A stretch of 64,000 nucleotides of DNA from contig JAOTON010000898.1 of the NCBI GenBank assembly GCA_034440635.1, positions 1 through 64,000 on the forward strand, written 5' to 3'. Positions 22,181-33,958 of this stretch are shown piece after piece. The position numbers and the translations under genes are program-made. Numbering within the stretch: the stretch's first letter is position 1; each line of letters starts with the position of its first letter. The notes beneath the pieces were generated by a model. That model saw only the letters and a program-made list of their open reading frames with translations, ran no database searches and was not told the DNA's origin. Source of the DNA: Lepas anatifera (Eukaryota; Arthropoda; Thecostraca; Lepadidae).

Positions 22181-24780
22181 ATTACTTATTATTAGTAGTA
22201 TTATAGTTATTTACCGGTTGTCGCAAGTTTGGCTTCTGGGGGTGGCGAAAAACGGACCCGTGTCGGAGACCGACTCCACCATTCAAACGAACATTTCCCA
22301 CAATAACGGATACATTCGAAAGACAGCATGTGACATCGCAGAAGGCATAGGTACAGCCTCCCCGCTCAGGCTACCCTCTCGCGGGTTATTTGCAAACCCA
22401 CCTACGCATGCATCAGGTAGATATGCCTGCACTGATGCGTCCCAGTGGAATAGATCCCAATATCTTTCCATGCTATGCCAGTGCGTGGCGCTGAGCGGGC
22501 CGGAGCCCAGCGTCCTACTAACAGAGTTACGGGGGGTGGGGATTCGGGGAACTGGACGATTTTGGCGGTACGTAGCATTTGGGAGTATTGGCCGATCTTC
22601 AAAATGAGAACGTCGCTTCAGGTGCTTGGTGTTTGCGGAGAAATGACCACTCTCTTCAGTGCGTTACTGCGTCACTGTGTCGTACCAGGCGAGTGCTGCT
22701 GTCGTTTGTCGAACTCCCTTCTTGGAGTTGTGCATGTGTTGATCTGCCTGATGCTATATTTTTGAACATGTGTCTTGGGTTGTTTTTTTGTCATGTGACA
22801 GACTAGGAGCCTGTCGCAACTAGTCATCATGATTCATGAGCGGCAGTTCCTAAGGCACTGCAGGTGTGATGTGCCACGGTAGGGCTTGAGTGCCTTCCAT
22901 GTGCATGATGCATTTTTCCTTGTTTGGTCCGAAAAAACGGAGGAACAGTGTTTTCAATGCCGTGGAAACAGCTTTCGCGATGAAGGAGTTCAGTTTGTTG
23001 GTGGACTGTTTTGCAGGATGGTGGATCCATGGCATGCTAGCGGGGATTCTGTGCGACCACTGGGCCAGGAGACATAAATCCTTAAGTTTCTTCATGATCT
23101 TTTTATCTAATATAAGGTCTCTGTGCCTGTGCTGATCTATGTCCACTTTGGGATAGTACCATTTGATGTTTTTTTGCATATCTTCAAGACCCCTATTGCT
23201 TCTGCCACAATGGTGATATTTTGATAACGAGTAGTACAAAAAGCGAAAGGAAGGTTTTGAGGCTGACGGGATTGATTTCATAGTAATAGTAAATGATTTG
23301 TGTTCTTCGCATCAATAGCATATGGTATGAGTTAATTTACTTTACATATAATTCTTGTGAACGGTGTGGGACTTCAATTACCCATAATATCTCGAAGTCC
23401 ATCTATTTTATACCACAAATTCAGCATTTCGTCTTTAAAGGTGATTCCCTTCGCAGACTACTCAAACTTGTGTTCACTTTTCGTAGGGTCCCATAAACAA
23501 GGAAAGCATTATCCTTAGCCAATTGGCTACCGATAATGCTGATGCATAATCCTTAATGCACCGAAAATGGCATAATCCCAGTACACCTCTGGATGAAGTT
23601 GATATGAAACAATCCTGTCCATTCTTGCGATTAAGGTCGCGTAGGCAGAGACTTCTGCATTCAAAAATCGTCCAGAGTCGGACTTAAAAAAAACGACGAA
23701 GAGAACTGTCGAACTAGTTTCTTGGAATTGACGAATGTGGATATCGTACTTATAGTCACCTTATTTACACCAAAAACATTCTTCAGCATCAACTGTTATA
23801 TTCGATTCAATAGTGGCTACTGCCAGGACCATTCTGTACTGCAAATGTCAATCATTAAGCATAATGGATCCAGATCAGACAGTAAAATGGTAACGTATGT
23901 ACACACGCGCCACTGAAAGCAACCAAGCAACGTCTGTCTACCCCCGTCTTGCCAGCATGGTCCAAAACAAAGATGGCAGTGAAGCTCAATACGTCACAGT
24001 TTCACCACCAAGTTATTCTGCAGAAATCCACGCTTAAGCGAGAGGCTAGCCTGTCCCTATATGAGACTAACAGAGACGAGAATTGTCATTGGTGACGGGG
24101 TGCTTTGCCGTGAAGAGATGGACCATCCCGTCGAGATTGTGCTTAAATAGTCATGGCTTGATGGTCAGCGGTAATGAGTCTTAACTATGTCGAGCTCCGA
24201 CCTCTGATTTGAGGTCTCGAAGTCAAATATTAAAAGATATTGATCGATATGATGAGAAATGATAAAGACAAATGAAACCGAAAGAAAGAAAAGACAGGGT
24301 AATAGGCTATAACGTGCAGCTAAATGAAAGGAAACGAAGGGTTGATATTAATTAAGTTAAGTTTGCGCCTTTTTATTCACGATTGTTTCGAGATAGATCG
24401 ACCTGTTAAACGACAATGAGATACAAGGAAAATCTAATAAGATATTTATGCTGATGTGTTTCTTTTTTACGTATGTTATACCTAGAATCAGCTTTACCTA
24501 CTCTTAATTTCGCGATCGGATTTCGAGCACTTGCGTCCTTTTTCAAATTAAATTATTTTACTCACATTGTTTCCAATGCTATTTGAGGTTTCACGAATTC
24601 CACAACGTCGATTTCCACTGACTCATACAAAACAACGGGCATTTCAAGACTGACCCCCATTGATGAGAGCAAACTCATTTTCTGTCTTCCAAGCGCTACC
24701 TATCATCCGTGTGTTGAAAACATGATTTTGCTTCAGTCCTCCTCCTGCAGTCAGAAATTTTTAGTTGGTGTTGGAGGAAC
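22181..24780. other. No gene recognised
   Basis: About 2.6 kb with only short open frames in several directions and no domain or splice architecture I can support. The last part (24,200-24,780) is AT-rich and lies just 3' of the minus-strand fibrinogen-like gene; it may hold that gene's 3' UTR. I see no clear AATAAA there. Confidence 0.4.
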
Positions 24781-24781
24781 A

Positions 24782-25675
24782 TTAATTGATGTCATCCCTC
24801 TCTTCACGGAGCCAGTACAAGATTGTGCCGGAGGTACTTTTTGGATAGATCCAGGGACTGTGGTAAGCAGTGGTGTAGGAGGCGTTCCAGGACGTGACGA
24901 TTGTTCCCCACTTGGAGCCCACTTCGGCACTGGTTGTCAGTAGGAATGGACCTTCCATCGGCACCCAGGGTAAATAATCCTCCACAGTGCAGTCTGAAGT
25001 CCTCCAGCTACTGAACCGCTCCAGCATTGATGTTCTGCCCTGATCAGGATTTGTCGCCAGCAAGCTGTAGTGGCGCGGTGCCTTCCAAACACCTCCCCAT
25101 CTCCGCCTGGCCACCTGCGCCTGACCCTCCAGTCGGTACTGGAAAAACTTCCAACGTCCCGCTTCTTTGAGTCGGTCAGCGTACTTCAGGATGGAGTAGT
25201 TATCGGCCAGACTGGGGGAGTCGGCTCGGCGTTCGTACACTGAGCTGAGGTCCCAGCCGCGCCTGGAGACGGACGTCACCAGCAGAGTCCAGCCGCCCCC
25301 GTTCAGCGTCTGGTCGCAGTACACGGCCAGCACCTCGGACGGCGACGCCCGGTACACGCCGTCAGAGGTCATCCCGAGTTCGCGCAGGTTACGGCACGTG
25401 CGCGGGAAGAAAATCACATCGCTGCCGGGTGTCTCCACCATGCCGTTCCTGTTCCGCCACGGAAACAGCCGGCAGCTGCCGTCGCTGCTGCTCCAGCTGG
25501 TGATGAAGCAGGTGACGGTGCGGAGGCAGAACAGGCTGCAGACCACCCGCGAGGGCGTCCAGCGCACGGCCAGGAGTGTTCCTCCGCCGCTGTAGCTTCT
25601 ACTGGAGCTGATATAGCCGAACCTGGAGCTGGCGCAGCCGAGGGCCACCACCGAGAGCATCAGCGCCGCATGCAT
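24782..25675 (-). CDS. Secreted PAN/apple-like plus fibrinogen-like protein
   Basis: This 297-residue protein is encoded in one uninterrupted frame. The start is the ATG at 25,675, followed directly by a hydrophobic signal peptide (MHAALMLSVVALGCASS). Residues about 35-85 have the Cys pattern of an apple/PAN-type module (VVCSLFCLRTVTCFITSW, then CRLFPW). From about residue 93 the sequence resembles the N-terminal half of fibrinogen-related and intelectin-like domains: GVYRASPSEVLAVYCDQT followed by GGGWTLLV. The C-terminal half (WGGVWKAPRHYSLLATN, ending LYWLREERDD) is harder to place and lacks an obvious fibrinogen calcium-binding motif. Such proteins are often extracellular lectins. Ligand and role are unknown. 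GC content is clearly higher than in flanking DNA, supporting real coding sequence. Confidence 0.82.
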   Translation of the reverse strand: MHAALMLSVVALGCASSRFGYISSSRSYSGGGTLLAVRWTPSRVVCSLFCLRTVTCFITSWSSSDGSCRLFPWRNRNGMVETPGSDVIFFPRTCRNLRELGMTSDGVYRASPSEVLAVYCDQTLNGGGWTLLVTSVSRRGWDLSSVYERRADSPSLADNYSILKYADRLKEAGRWKFFQYRLEGQAQVARRRWGGVWKAPRHYSLLATNPDQGRTSMLERFSSWRTSDCTVEDYLPWVPMEGPFLLTTSAEVGSKWGTIVTSWNASYTTAYHSPWIYPKSTSGTILYWLREERDDIN

Positions 25676-26487
25676 ACCGGCGGCGGATGCCCTCTCAGCG
25701 CGGGGTCAATATCGCGGAAACGATAAAACCAAAACAGTAGTTGAGGTGAGGAGTAAATTATGAGCTGCTGCTTGGGCTTGCATTGACGAACGACTGGTGT
25801 ATTGTTAACCTACCGAGCTTGTCAACGCACTATCCGTCGGGAGCACCACATGCGAAAATAACAAATACTCGTGCGTCTTCGATTGCGGCCCTTGATTGCT
25901 TCCTTTTTAATTGTGTTTACTTGCAACGCATATTCGTTGGTACACAATTCCGTTAAATTGCATGAAATGTGGCCCCCTTGCTGGACCTTGGCGTCACTGT
26001 CGGCAGTTAAGGAGATATGTATGTACATATATGAGTGAACAAATATTAGGGAAACTTGGATCAAATTTTTATCGTCACATGTTTTTACTCATCGCCAGCC
26101 GCTTACTTTCATTGCTTAGCTGATGCTGTTCTATATTTTCTCAGGCACTGATGGATCAAAGGGGTGGGGAAAAGGGGACATTTGTCCCCAAACCCCCGGC
26201 TTTTCCCCGATTTTCATGAAAAGACTATGTGCTTCCCCCTCCCCCTCCCCAACAATTGGGAATACCCACAATGAAGGATGCAGAACACGGACACAAAAGG
26301 CCTTACAAAAACGGAAGTGATGGGCATCATTGCGAATTAAATTCGTCTAGACCCAATTGACCCGTATTTCAAAGGTCAAATAGTGTCAATATGGATAAGA
26401 TCCGGTACACATCTATTATGCAAAAGAAGTCATCGCAAAATATAGCAAATGACCATAGATTCGTGCTAAATGAATACAAATCTGAAC
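25676..26487. other. Upstream region of the fibrinogen-like gene; no gene
   Basis: This lies 5' of the minus-strand fibrinogen-like gene. No TATA box stands at a convincing distance from its ATG. At about 26,145 'ggcactgatggatcaaagg' with a C-run downstream looks like a decayed MITE end. Nothing else is supported. Confidence 0.4.
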
Positions 26488-27491
26488 TTAACCCGCGCCC
26501 CACCGGGGGCCATCGATGGCCCCCATGTAACTCCCAAAATATAGGGGTTAGCGCAAATCTGCAAAGTGCATTAGAAAGCTCGTGTCAATTCAGTAAGAAA
26601 TTACTTCATTTGGTTAAGCGCTCAGGACAATTGTTTGACCTCCAGGGGTCAAGTTAGGTCACGATAGACTGTTCCCACTAAAATATACAATGCTTAAGCA
26701 AACTGAGCATAGCTTTCATGCCGTTAGAGCTATTGCAAGCTGGTAAGGTATGTACATGCATTGGATAGGAAAATGCCAGAAATTTTTCCGCTATGTGGAA
26801 CATAATGACCTCCCGCCATTGGTTTGACCTCCATAGGTCACTTCGTGACCTAATATGAACTGAGGTCACGAAAGGTCAGAAAGTGGCCTTGCCGTATATC
26901 AAATGAAAGCCAGTGACGAGACATACACGATTATTAATTCAGTGCTCCAGCTTAATTAGGTCAAAAGTTATTGTTAAAATACAGTTTTTACCCCTGGTCA
27001 CCTGTGATGTCCTCAGATAGGTCGAAAGGCAAATATCGCCCGTGGTATCTGTCAAAAGGTGTGCAAGAACGCTTTTCTGAGCCGTCTGGGCATTTGAAAT
27101 CATTTTTGTGACTTTTAGATCATAAGACAGCTTTTCCCCATGCTTTTCCAATGGTAGAGGTTACCTCGTGACCTGACCTCAGGTCCCGAAATCGAATAAT
27201 CCCGGATATACATCTTGTAGACCCTGGACGGGTCATGAAGTGTAGGAAGTTCAAAACCGATCGGCCTAGAAATGTAGCTATGGTAGATCTCAAAAGTTTA
27301 TGTGAGGTGACCTTGATTGACCTCGCCTGGTGACCTGACCTTGTGTGACCCAGGGTAAAAATTCAGGAATGGTGAGAAATGATGGGGTGAGAGATAGAGC
27401 CCTCAACCGCGGTTCTGCGCCTCGTCGTTTTTCTGCTATCCCGAAAAAACCTTAGGGGGGCAGCGATGGCTCCCAGTGGGCCGAGGGTTAA
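26488..27491 (+). mobile_element. TTAA-type non-autonomous element, best-preserved copy
   Basis: TTAA duplications at 26,488-26,491 and 27,488-27,491 bound a 996-bp element. Its ends are inverted repeats: CCCGCGCCCCACCGGGGGCC on the left; the right end, complemented, reads CCCTCGGCCCACTGGGAGCC. Both are followed by ATCG(A/C)TG(G/C)CCCCC. The interior is packed with AGGTCA/TGACCT half-sites, e.g. 'gacctgacctcaggtcccg' and 'gacctcgcctggtgacctga'. No coding capacity. This copy defines the family to which 3,206-4,274, 4,361-5,236, 7,700-8,420 and 19,403-20,050 belong. Confidence 0.92.
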
Positions 27492-29150
27492 AGCTTTCTA
27501 GATATTTTTGGATCAGGTTCTTTCGTAGCCTCTCATTGGCCATATCATTAGCCCTGTCACAGTATATATCTTGGAAATGAGGAATCAGCTTTGGCCATGC
27601 ATGATAGTGGAAAGTGGGTGGAGTGCGCTTCCCCGCCCCTAATTGTTCGCTAGGCGAAGGTCTCCTAGTTAATGGTATTGTTGCTGATAAAATTACAAAC
27701 TTTGATCACGTGATTGCCATCTAAAAACACTTCCTGACCTGATCATTTCTTACTGTAAGACTGAACTATGACTTAAGCGCAAATGTACACCCGGGGAGGG
27801 CGCATTTGCACTCAATTGCTCTCCCCCTGCGTGCCTTGTCAAGTGATTGGCGGGGCTGAAATAAGAACAAGCACTTGCGCAAATGGGGCGAAGCCACCGT
27901 CCCAAATTTACGTGTGCGGTTCCTGCGTGATATTTTGAGGTGATTTTTGTATTTATAATGACCTGCAATAAGAAAATATCACTTATACTGAAGTGAAAAC
28001 TATATAATTCAAGTAAGCAAGCTCGCAGTCCTGCGCAGTGCTGCTCCTGAGCAAGTGCTGATGTTGCGCTTGGGATCTCTGAAGAGCGATCAGATTCACG
28101 TAGAATGCAACAATGTATATGTACGGGGTCATGCCGTGGCGGGGCTCGGAATGCCTCCTCCCAACCGTGTAGAAATGTAGTGTTTTCACTTTTCCTTCAA
28201 TTATACACCAGGAAGTGAACGGAGAAAGGGGCGCTCCAATACTGGCCTCCCCGGATACTTAATTCGCCAGCTGCCTATATTACCTGGCTGCCAAACAAAA
28301 CAAACCATGCCTAGCGATGTCCTGATTGGCCCCTTGGGATTGCCCCTGGGAGTAGAGAACAAAAGTTAATTAACTATACGGACAAATATTCGGAGCCTCA
28401 TCATTCTAACATTCATATTAGAAACACGTCAGCTCCACTAACTTTCACCCGGGTAGAGAGGGATCTGAGCAAGCCTAAACAAAGTGAGGGGGCCAAATTT
28501 TACCTCTTGAGAAGGAACACCGAAGCCGATTACAAAAATGCAGCATAACCACTCGAAAGTCGTTAGCATACAATCAAAGTTGGGCCAAACATTTTTATCA
28601 GGTTAATGTTGAGCTCACGTAGAGCTTTGAAGTTCATGGATGGCTCGGTGCAGCTGGGGCCCGATGTATTGTTAAGGTTGTGAAGAAATGTCCTCAAACC
28701 CTAACGAACAAGGTATGATAATAACACAAAGGCGGAGGGAGAGAGACCAGAGAGAGAAAAAAGGGGGCCAGAGCGAGAAAGAAGGGAGGACAGAGCGAGA
28801 AAGAGGGAGAAAGAGAGAGAGGGAGAGAGAGAGATTATGAGTTAGTGAGAGAAATAATTTGTGTTTTACCTATTGTACCGTGAGAATTTGAGAGGAGTTG
28901 TGCGAAGAGAGAATGAGAGTGTATACGCTCCAATTGGCATGGATTCGAGGAGGCGGGCCATTAACGTTTATAAACTTATATATGTTTTTGCGAATCTTTG
29001 GTTGGTTGGTTGAATGGTTTTTGTAAATGTATTGGCCATGGTAGCATGTATCGAGTAATAGTGAGCCAAACCACAGAAAACAGATGTGAAAGCGAGCCAG
29101 CTGTGGTACACAAATGGAATCTTTTATTATTAAAAGATCCATAGTTTGAA
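27492..29150. other. No gene recognised
   Basis: Only short open frames without domains. A purine-rich stretch of GA repeats lies at 28,736-28,835. Confidence 0.4.
28736..28835. repeat. GA-rich low-complexity tract
   Basis: About 100 bases of almost pure purine with repeated GAGAGA, AGAAAG and GGGAGA units. Such tracts are mutable and can adopt triplex structure; no function is implied here. Confidence 0.9.
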
Positions 29151-29301
29151 GAGCCATTTGACATAACGATAAAGGTAAAGGTACACACTGGCAAATTGGA
29201 TATTAAATATATTAAAAATCAAACACACGGACGCGTTTCGTTACTTCTTCAGCGTATGTTTGAAGACTAGAACTGTTTGGCGACGAATGCAGACAGGACA
29301 C
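29150..29301 (-). mobile_element. Penelope-like element end fragment, inverted
   Basis: The minus strand repeats the terminal region seen at 30,899-31,015: 'agttctagtcttcaaacata', then the hammerhead-like motif, 'tttgatttttaatatatttaa' equivalent and 'gccagtgtgtacctttacc'. It is the inverted partner of the Penelope-like copy to its right and is cut off at the TTAA element that begins at 29,302. Confidence 0.72.
29220..29262 (-). ncRNA. Hammerhead-ribozyme-like motif (core intact)
   Basis: Read on the minus strand: stem I strand CAAACATACG, core CTGAAGA, a very short stem II (A GUAAC), GAAA, a compact stem III ACGCGT, cleavage-site C, then stem I strand CGTGTGTTTG. The two stem I strands pair over 10 bp with one G-U wobble. 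Penelope-like elements are known to carry hammerhead motifs near their terminal repeats, which matches this context. Stem II is minimal, so activity as a monomer is doubtful. Confidence 0.6.
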
Positions 29302-30456
29302 TTAACCCGCGCGGGGCTGGGGTCTCCAGCCGAACGCGCGGGGCTGGGGGTGTAAATTTTACCCCTGTTATCTCCCGAACTAATGGTCCAATTTGGAAAA
29401 TTCAAACGCCAATCGAAAGATCTCATCACAAACAACTAAAAACATGTACTTAATTTAAAGTTTGAGGTCAAGGTCAAGGTCAAAGTGAGGTCAGCTGTCA
29501 AAACCGTGGTTTTTGAGGTTGCAATGCTACGGAGATCAGGCAATGGAAGCTATGAGCTTCATACTTCATGGAAAGCCTTCACTTGAATGCAGCAAGGTGC
29601 TTTGAGACCGTTAGGCTGGTGGCATGACCGGGTCAGGTCAAGATGAGGTCACTAAAGGTCACCATATTTTTGTATCCAAATGTGGTCATGATACATGTTT
29701 TTGAGCCATTTTGCATGAGAATTCGCTATGATGTTCAGAGAATCATATCTGAAATACTCTGGTCTCAACTTGCACGCCGGGGTCAAGGTAGGTCATGAGG
29801 TCAACTTTTAAGTTCATACTTTTGCCAAATGACACATGATTTTGGACCTGTTTTGTCTCAGGAACACTATAAAAGTAGTGTAAAGCGTGTACGAGGTCAT
29901 CCTGGGTCATCCTGGGTCACTATGATTCACTAAATAAAGACTGTATTGATCAGCCCTAAAAATCAGAGCGTGAGTCGCTGAGCTTTCGCAGCTCTCCAGG
30001 CTAAAGTTATAAAGCTAGAGACTCAAAATTTGTCATGCATATGCACTGTTGGTGTTTACCAAATAAATTCCGGTTTTGAAAAATCTTGAAAATTTGAGAA
30101 ATTTTGTAACTTTTTCCAAAAAATATTTTTTAAAAATATTTTTTCCAAAACCAAAATTTTGAAAATCCGAGACAGCCATTTTGAAGACCACAATAATGCC
30201 TATCGTTTGATGCAAGAAAATTGGAAATCGGTTCAGAACTTAGCTTCAGCAGCTCCTTAAACATTGGCGATTTTGGTACAAAATCGCCTGTAGTGACGTC
30301 ACATTTTTGCTTATTTCTCAAAAATTTTTCAACCGATTTTATTTTTATGTGGCAGAAATGTGTAAAATTATTGTAGAAAAGGTACTGAATTTGGCGCTGC
30401 ACGCCGCCGTTTTCGAGATATCGCAAATTCGCAGGGGGTAATTTCCCCCCGGTTAA
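29302..30456. mobile_element. TTAA-flanked element, second family
   Basis: TTAA at 29,302-29,305 and 30,453-30,456 flank ends that are loosely inverted: CCCGCGCGGGGCTGGGGTCT on the left and, complemented on the right, CCGGGGGGAAATTACCCCC; the left end also continues to 'gtaaattttacccc'. The left half is AGGTCA-rich ('gaggtcaaggtcaaggtc'), with several TCAAGGTCA extended half-sites. It sits between two inverted Penelope-like fragments, so it probably inserted into that element. No transposase. Confidence 0.72.
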
Positions 30457-30490
30457 ACAAGCAGATATTAGGTTTATTGCAAGCACAGGC

Positions 30491-30862
30491 TTGAAAAGAA
30501 GAGACCTCATCAAAAAGACGCAAGATTCGAAAAACAGCAATGAGAACAGCATCATCTACAAAATTCCATGTCAAAACTGCACAAGATTCTACTACGGGGA
30601 AACGTATCGCAGCCCGCAAAAACGAATTTACGAACACAAATTAGACCTGAGAAACCATCAAACTACGAGTTCATTTGTAATACACTCAGAACAATTTGAA
30701 CACCTACCGAACTGGAAAAATGTAGAGATTCTCCACAGAGGTCTATCAAAAAATAGAATAAAGTTTTTGGAGTCGGCCCTAATTGAACAAAATGAAAATC
30801 TTAATTCCAAAAGAGGGGATTTCGCAATCTCAAAAATATTGGCAAATATTATTCACGTTTAG
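30491..30862 (+). pseudogene. Penelope-like GIY-YIG endonuclease fragment
   Basis: The frame is open upstream of the first ATG, so the ATG at 30,491 is not a true start. The 123 residues show a degenerate GIY-YIG signature: IIYKIPCQNC then YYGET, followed by RSPQKRIYEHK with the conserved Arg, and ESALIEQNENLNSKRG carrying the expected Glu and the LN...G ending. The CxxC before YYGET is typical of the Penelope-like endonuclease. It normally nicks target DNA during retrotransposition. Here it lacks the reverse transcriptase and is a fragment. Confidence 0.82.
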
Positions 30863-30916
30863 TATCACGTGACTTCCTAGAAGTCTGCATTCATCACCAG
30901 ACAGTTCTAGTCTTCA

Positions 30917-30959
30917 AACATACGCGGAAGAAGTAGCGAAACGCGTCCGTGCGTTTGAT
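30917..30959 (+). ncRNA. Hammerhead-ribozyme-like motif (core mutated)
   Basis: Same layout as the minus-strand motif at 29,220-29,262: CAAACATACG, core, GAAA, ACGCGT, C, then CGTGCGTTTG. The core reads CGGAAGA in place of CTGANGA, which removes a nearly invariant core base. Stem I also gains one mismatch. Predicted inactive. Confidence 0.5.
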
Positions 30960-31015
30960 TTTTAATATATTTGATATCCAATTTGCCAGTGTGTACCTTT
31001 ACCTTTATCGATCCA

Positions 31016-33683
31016 TAGTTTGTTTGTTCAAGAACGCCCTTCATCGTGGTTATTTCATTGAAAGTGGCGAAATATTCCTTATTATGCCTAATGACATGAC
31101 TGATCTTTATGTGTTGATTCCAGGTTTTTCTCGATTTGTATCGACTCACGAATGTTTCGTTACAAATTTCGTTGATTTGCCATCTCATGATATGGTGGGT
31201 TTCAATCTATGTTTGGCTGATGTTGTCTCGATGTCCTCTCTCTGCCGAGTTTCGCGTTGCATGGGTGTTCGATGTAGTCGTAGTGCGTTGGCGCCGTGCC
31301 CGTGCTGCCCTGTCAACGCTCTTCCCGCCACAGCGCCCTGAGGCAGGTGGACCCAGAGGGTAAGGCAGCACGCGCCCATCGACCTAACCGGCACCCCCTG
31401 AAACCCATGATTACGAAACCGTCGTTCAACTCTTGGCTGTTCGGCGATGGTGTTGATGCTATAGGCCTATGAGGTTAAAATGGTTTCGGAGCTTCTACCC
31501 CAGTAAATTAGATGTGGCCTCGTCTTAAGTTTTACATCGCCTGGCGCAAAAATTGAAATGTCAGCGAAATATGAAGTTATTTCACCGTATTCGTCTGTCA
31601 TTCTAACATTATCATTGATTGAAGCCCATTTGTGGATTTCGAGTATTTGTTTATTTCACTCAGATTAATAGCATCACCGGAGTCCCCTGGCTTTCTCCAG
31701 GGGCCTAAAAACTGTGGCACAGGGACCGTGCGATTGTACTTCAGATGGCCAAGTTTACCCATCATCACGAGCTTGGCTGTCTTCAATGGGTCCAACTGGT
31801 CACGCAGGAGCTTCGCTGCGTTCAGACCCGAGCTGCTGGGCCACAGGCACTGGCTTACTCCGATATCGCTTGTTAGCAAACGGGGCTCCCGGGTAATCAC
31901 GGCCACCCTGGCGCATCGCGGTGTAGATATCTCGTTTGGTGTGGAATTTTGAACTCATAGTTTGCATCAGGAATGCTGAGGAGGAGGCTTTTTTAGATAG
32001 CCAGCCTAATGCGTCACAAGTCTGCAAGAAGGTGTTTTAGGCCGGTGCTGCCCCCGTCGTTGGCTGGCGTCAGACGTATCATTGTGTATTTCTAAAGGCC
32101 TCATAGATTGTATCTTCATCACATCGATATTTTATATACATTATTTGCTTTTTAGAAAGCAAGAGTTATGACGAGGGAAGGCTAGGGTGCCACACCTACT
32201 CGACTAGATCGATAATATTTCGAAGGGATTAAAGTAACTGACATAAGCAATCAGCCCGTTGTCGTAGTTAAGGATAACAAATAGCTTAGGCGCCGCTTTG
32301 GCGGGACTGTAAGCGAGCCCTGACGTCAGTAAAAGATTGCATCCTCTTCAAAGGTGTTATGGACTATTTCAGGGCTAAACTGTCGGTGACAAGGGTAAGA
32401 CGTTGTCAAGAGAGGCCTATAGTGAGATCTTTTGGGGGTATTTCTAGCTGACGGAGACAGTTGCAGTACAGTTGAAGCTGCCATCTAGGCGGCAATAATT
32501 GATCAAAGCGGATCATTAACCTGGGTCCTTGTTGTAACCTAGAACTTCTCAGTCCCTGTCTGCCTTCAAGCGTAACTTTACTCGCATGTTGAACGATTAA
32601 TTCTTGTAATTCTGATATGCAGGATGTCTCAAAATTAATTTCCATTTACAGGCTTATAACAGGAAAGCAAACAAGGGTAGGACCAAGGTTCATAGAGAGA
32701 ATGGGTATATGGATGGAGCCATCAGCGGATAAAGGATCTCTGATGGCACGTGGTCGGAGCTGCTATCCAGAACAGGGGCGCCAGTTTTGGGCGGTAAGAC
32801 CTATATCAGTTGAAATGGTATTTCAAGACCTTGCAGGAAGCGGCGAGATCATTTTAGAGGGTGCCAAGGATCGATTGGGGCAGGGGTAAGTGCCGCTTCT
32901 TGCCCCCTTCGCCTAGATTCGTCTACGGGTAGGACTATAGTCAATTCGTCACTATACAGAGTGCCCGTGGTAAAATTTACTCTTTTTAGGTAGGTATTTT
33001 TCACAAGTTGAGTTTTTTTTTGCACGGAAATTCGCGTGCTATATAGAAACGGCAAAAAGAACACCAGAAGCAACTTGTGAAGATATGAGGAACAGCCTTC
33101 AGAAGACGTTTTTGTGCGGCAGCTGTCGCACTGCTTCCTAGGGCTTCCACACGCTTCCTAGGCCAGAATGGTAGTGAAGTCGTGTGTGTAAATACACCTC
33201 CGGCGGAAGCCTGGGCGTACTGCGAAGCCTCCGTTTTAAGTAGCCTTGTGGTAATGGTGATGTGCTGATGTGTTGATGTGCGCCCCACATCAAGGGGGGA
33301 GGAAGCTACATATTTCTAAGTCGTAGATTTGTTAGTTATTCCATCACAATTTCACGCTCCTGTGTCTTTCCGGGATTATCCGCCGCATCGAAGCCTACAG
33401 GGGAACATTCGCTTTAGTGACTTCAGGAAAAGGAGAGTGGTGGTGTTTGGGCTTTTGCTTTAGATGCTTCAGGAAAAGGAGAGTGATAAGGTTTGGGCTT
33501 TTATCTGGATCATCTGACTGGGTTTCAATTACACTGATATTTGTATCCGTACACGTATGTTTCCAATTAATCCAGCACAGCAAAAGGAAACAATACAGTG
33601 TATTTTACAATGAAATTTTAATCATGACTGAGCGATTTTTCATTTCAAATTTATTCCTGGACACCTGGATATACGTTTCAAAC
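31016..33683. other. No gene recognised
   Basis: About 2.7 kb with scattered open frames under 130 codons on both strands, none with a recognisable domain. No repeat family was identified either. Confidence 0.4.
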
Positions 33684-33690
33684 GGTTGCA

Positions 33691-33958
33691 TCATAGGCGG
33701 ATCCAGGATTGCCGATCGGGGGGGCACCTTCCCGGGGGGCGCCATCCGGACCGGGGGGCGCCATCCGGACCAGGGGGCGCCACTTATGACCGGCAAAAGC
33801 TATCAGGTGGGCGTCAAATCCTATCGGTGGGCGCCGACTTTCGCATCCTGGGGGGGGTAGGAAGCGACATTTCAGGGGGCGCCATCGACCTTTCAGGGGG
33901 CGCCGAGGGTCGATCGGGGGGGCACGTGCCCCCCTTGTCCCCCCTGGATCCGCCTATG
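33691..33958. mobile_element. 268-bp MITE with GGCGGATCC ends and 7-bp duplication
   Basis: Inverted ends CATAGGCGGATCCAGG (left, after TC... start at 33,691) and its complement CCTGGATCCGCCTATG on the right bound an element full of 'gggggcgcca' units. The direct repeat GGTTGCA occurs at 33,684-33,690 and 33,959-33,965, a clear target-site duplication. Related pieces lie at 11,082-11,165, about 46,750-46,980 and about 58,905-59,133. Non-coding. Confidence 0.88.

Larger units (their letters stand above)
30457..31015 (+). mobile_element. Penelope-like element 3' portion
   Basis: A GIY-YIG endonuclease-like reading frame (separate entry) is followed by about 150 bp that repeats, in inverted orientation, the sequence at 29,150-29,301. 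This layout (endonuclease at the C-terminus, then a terminal region with a hammerhead-like motif) is typical of Penelope-like retroelements. No reverse-transcriptase part is visible; the copy is truncated at or before the TTAA element. Confidence 0.8.
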
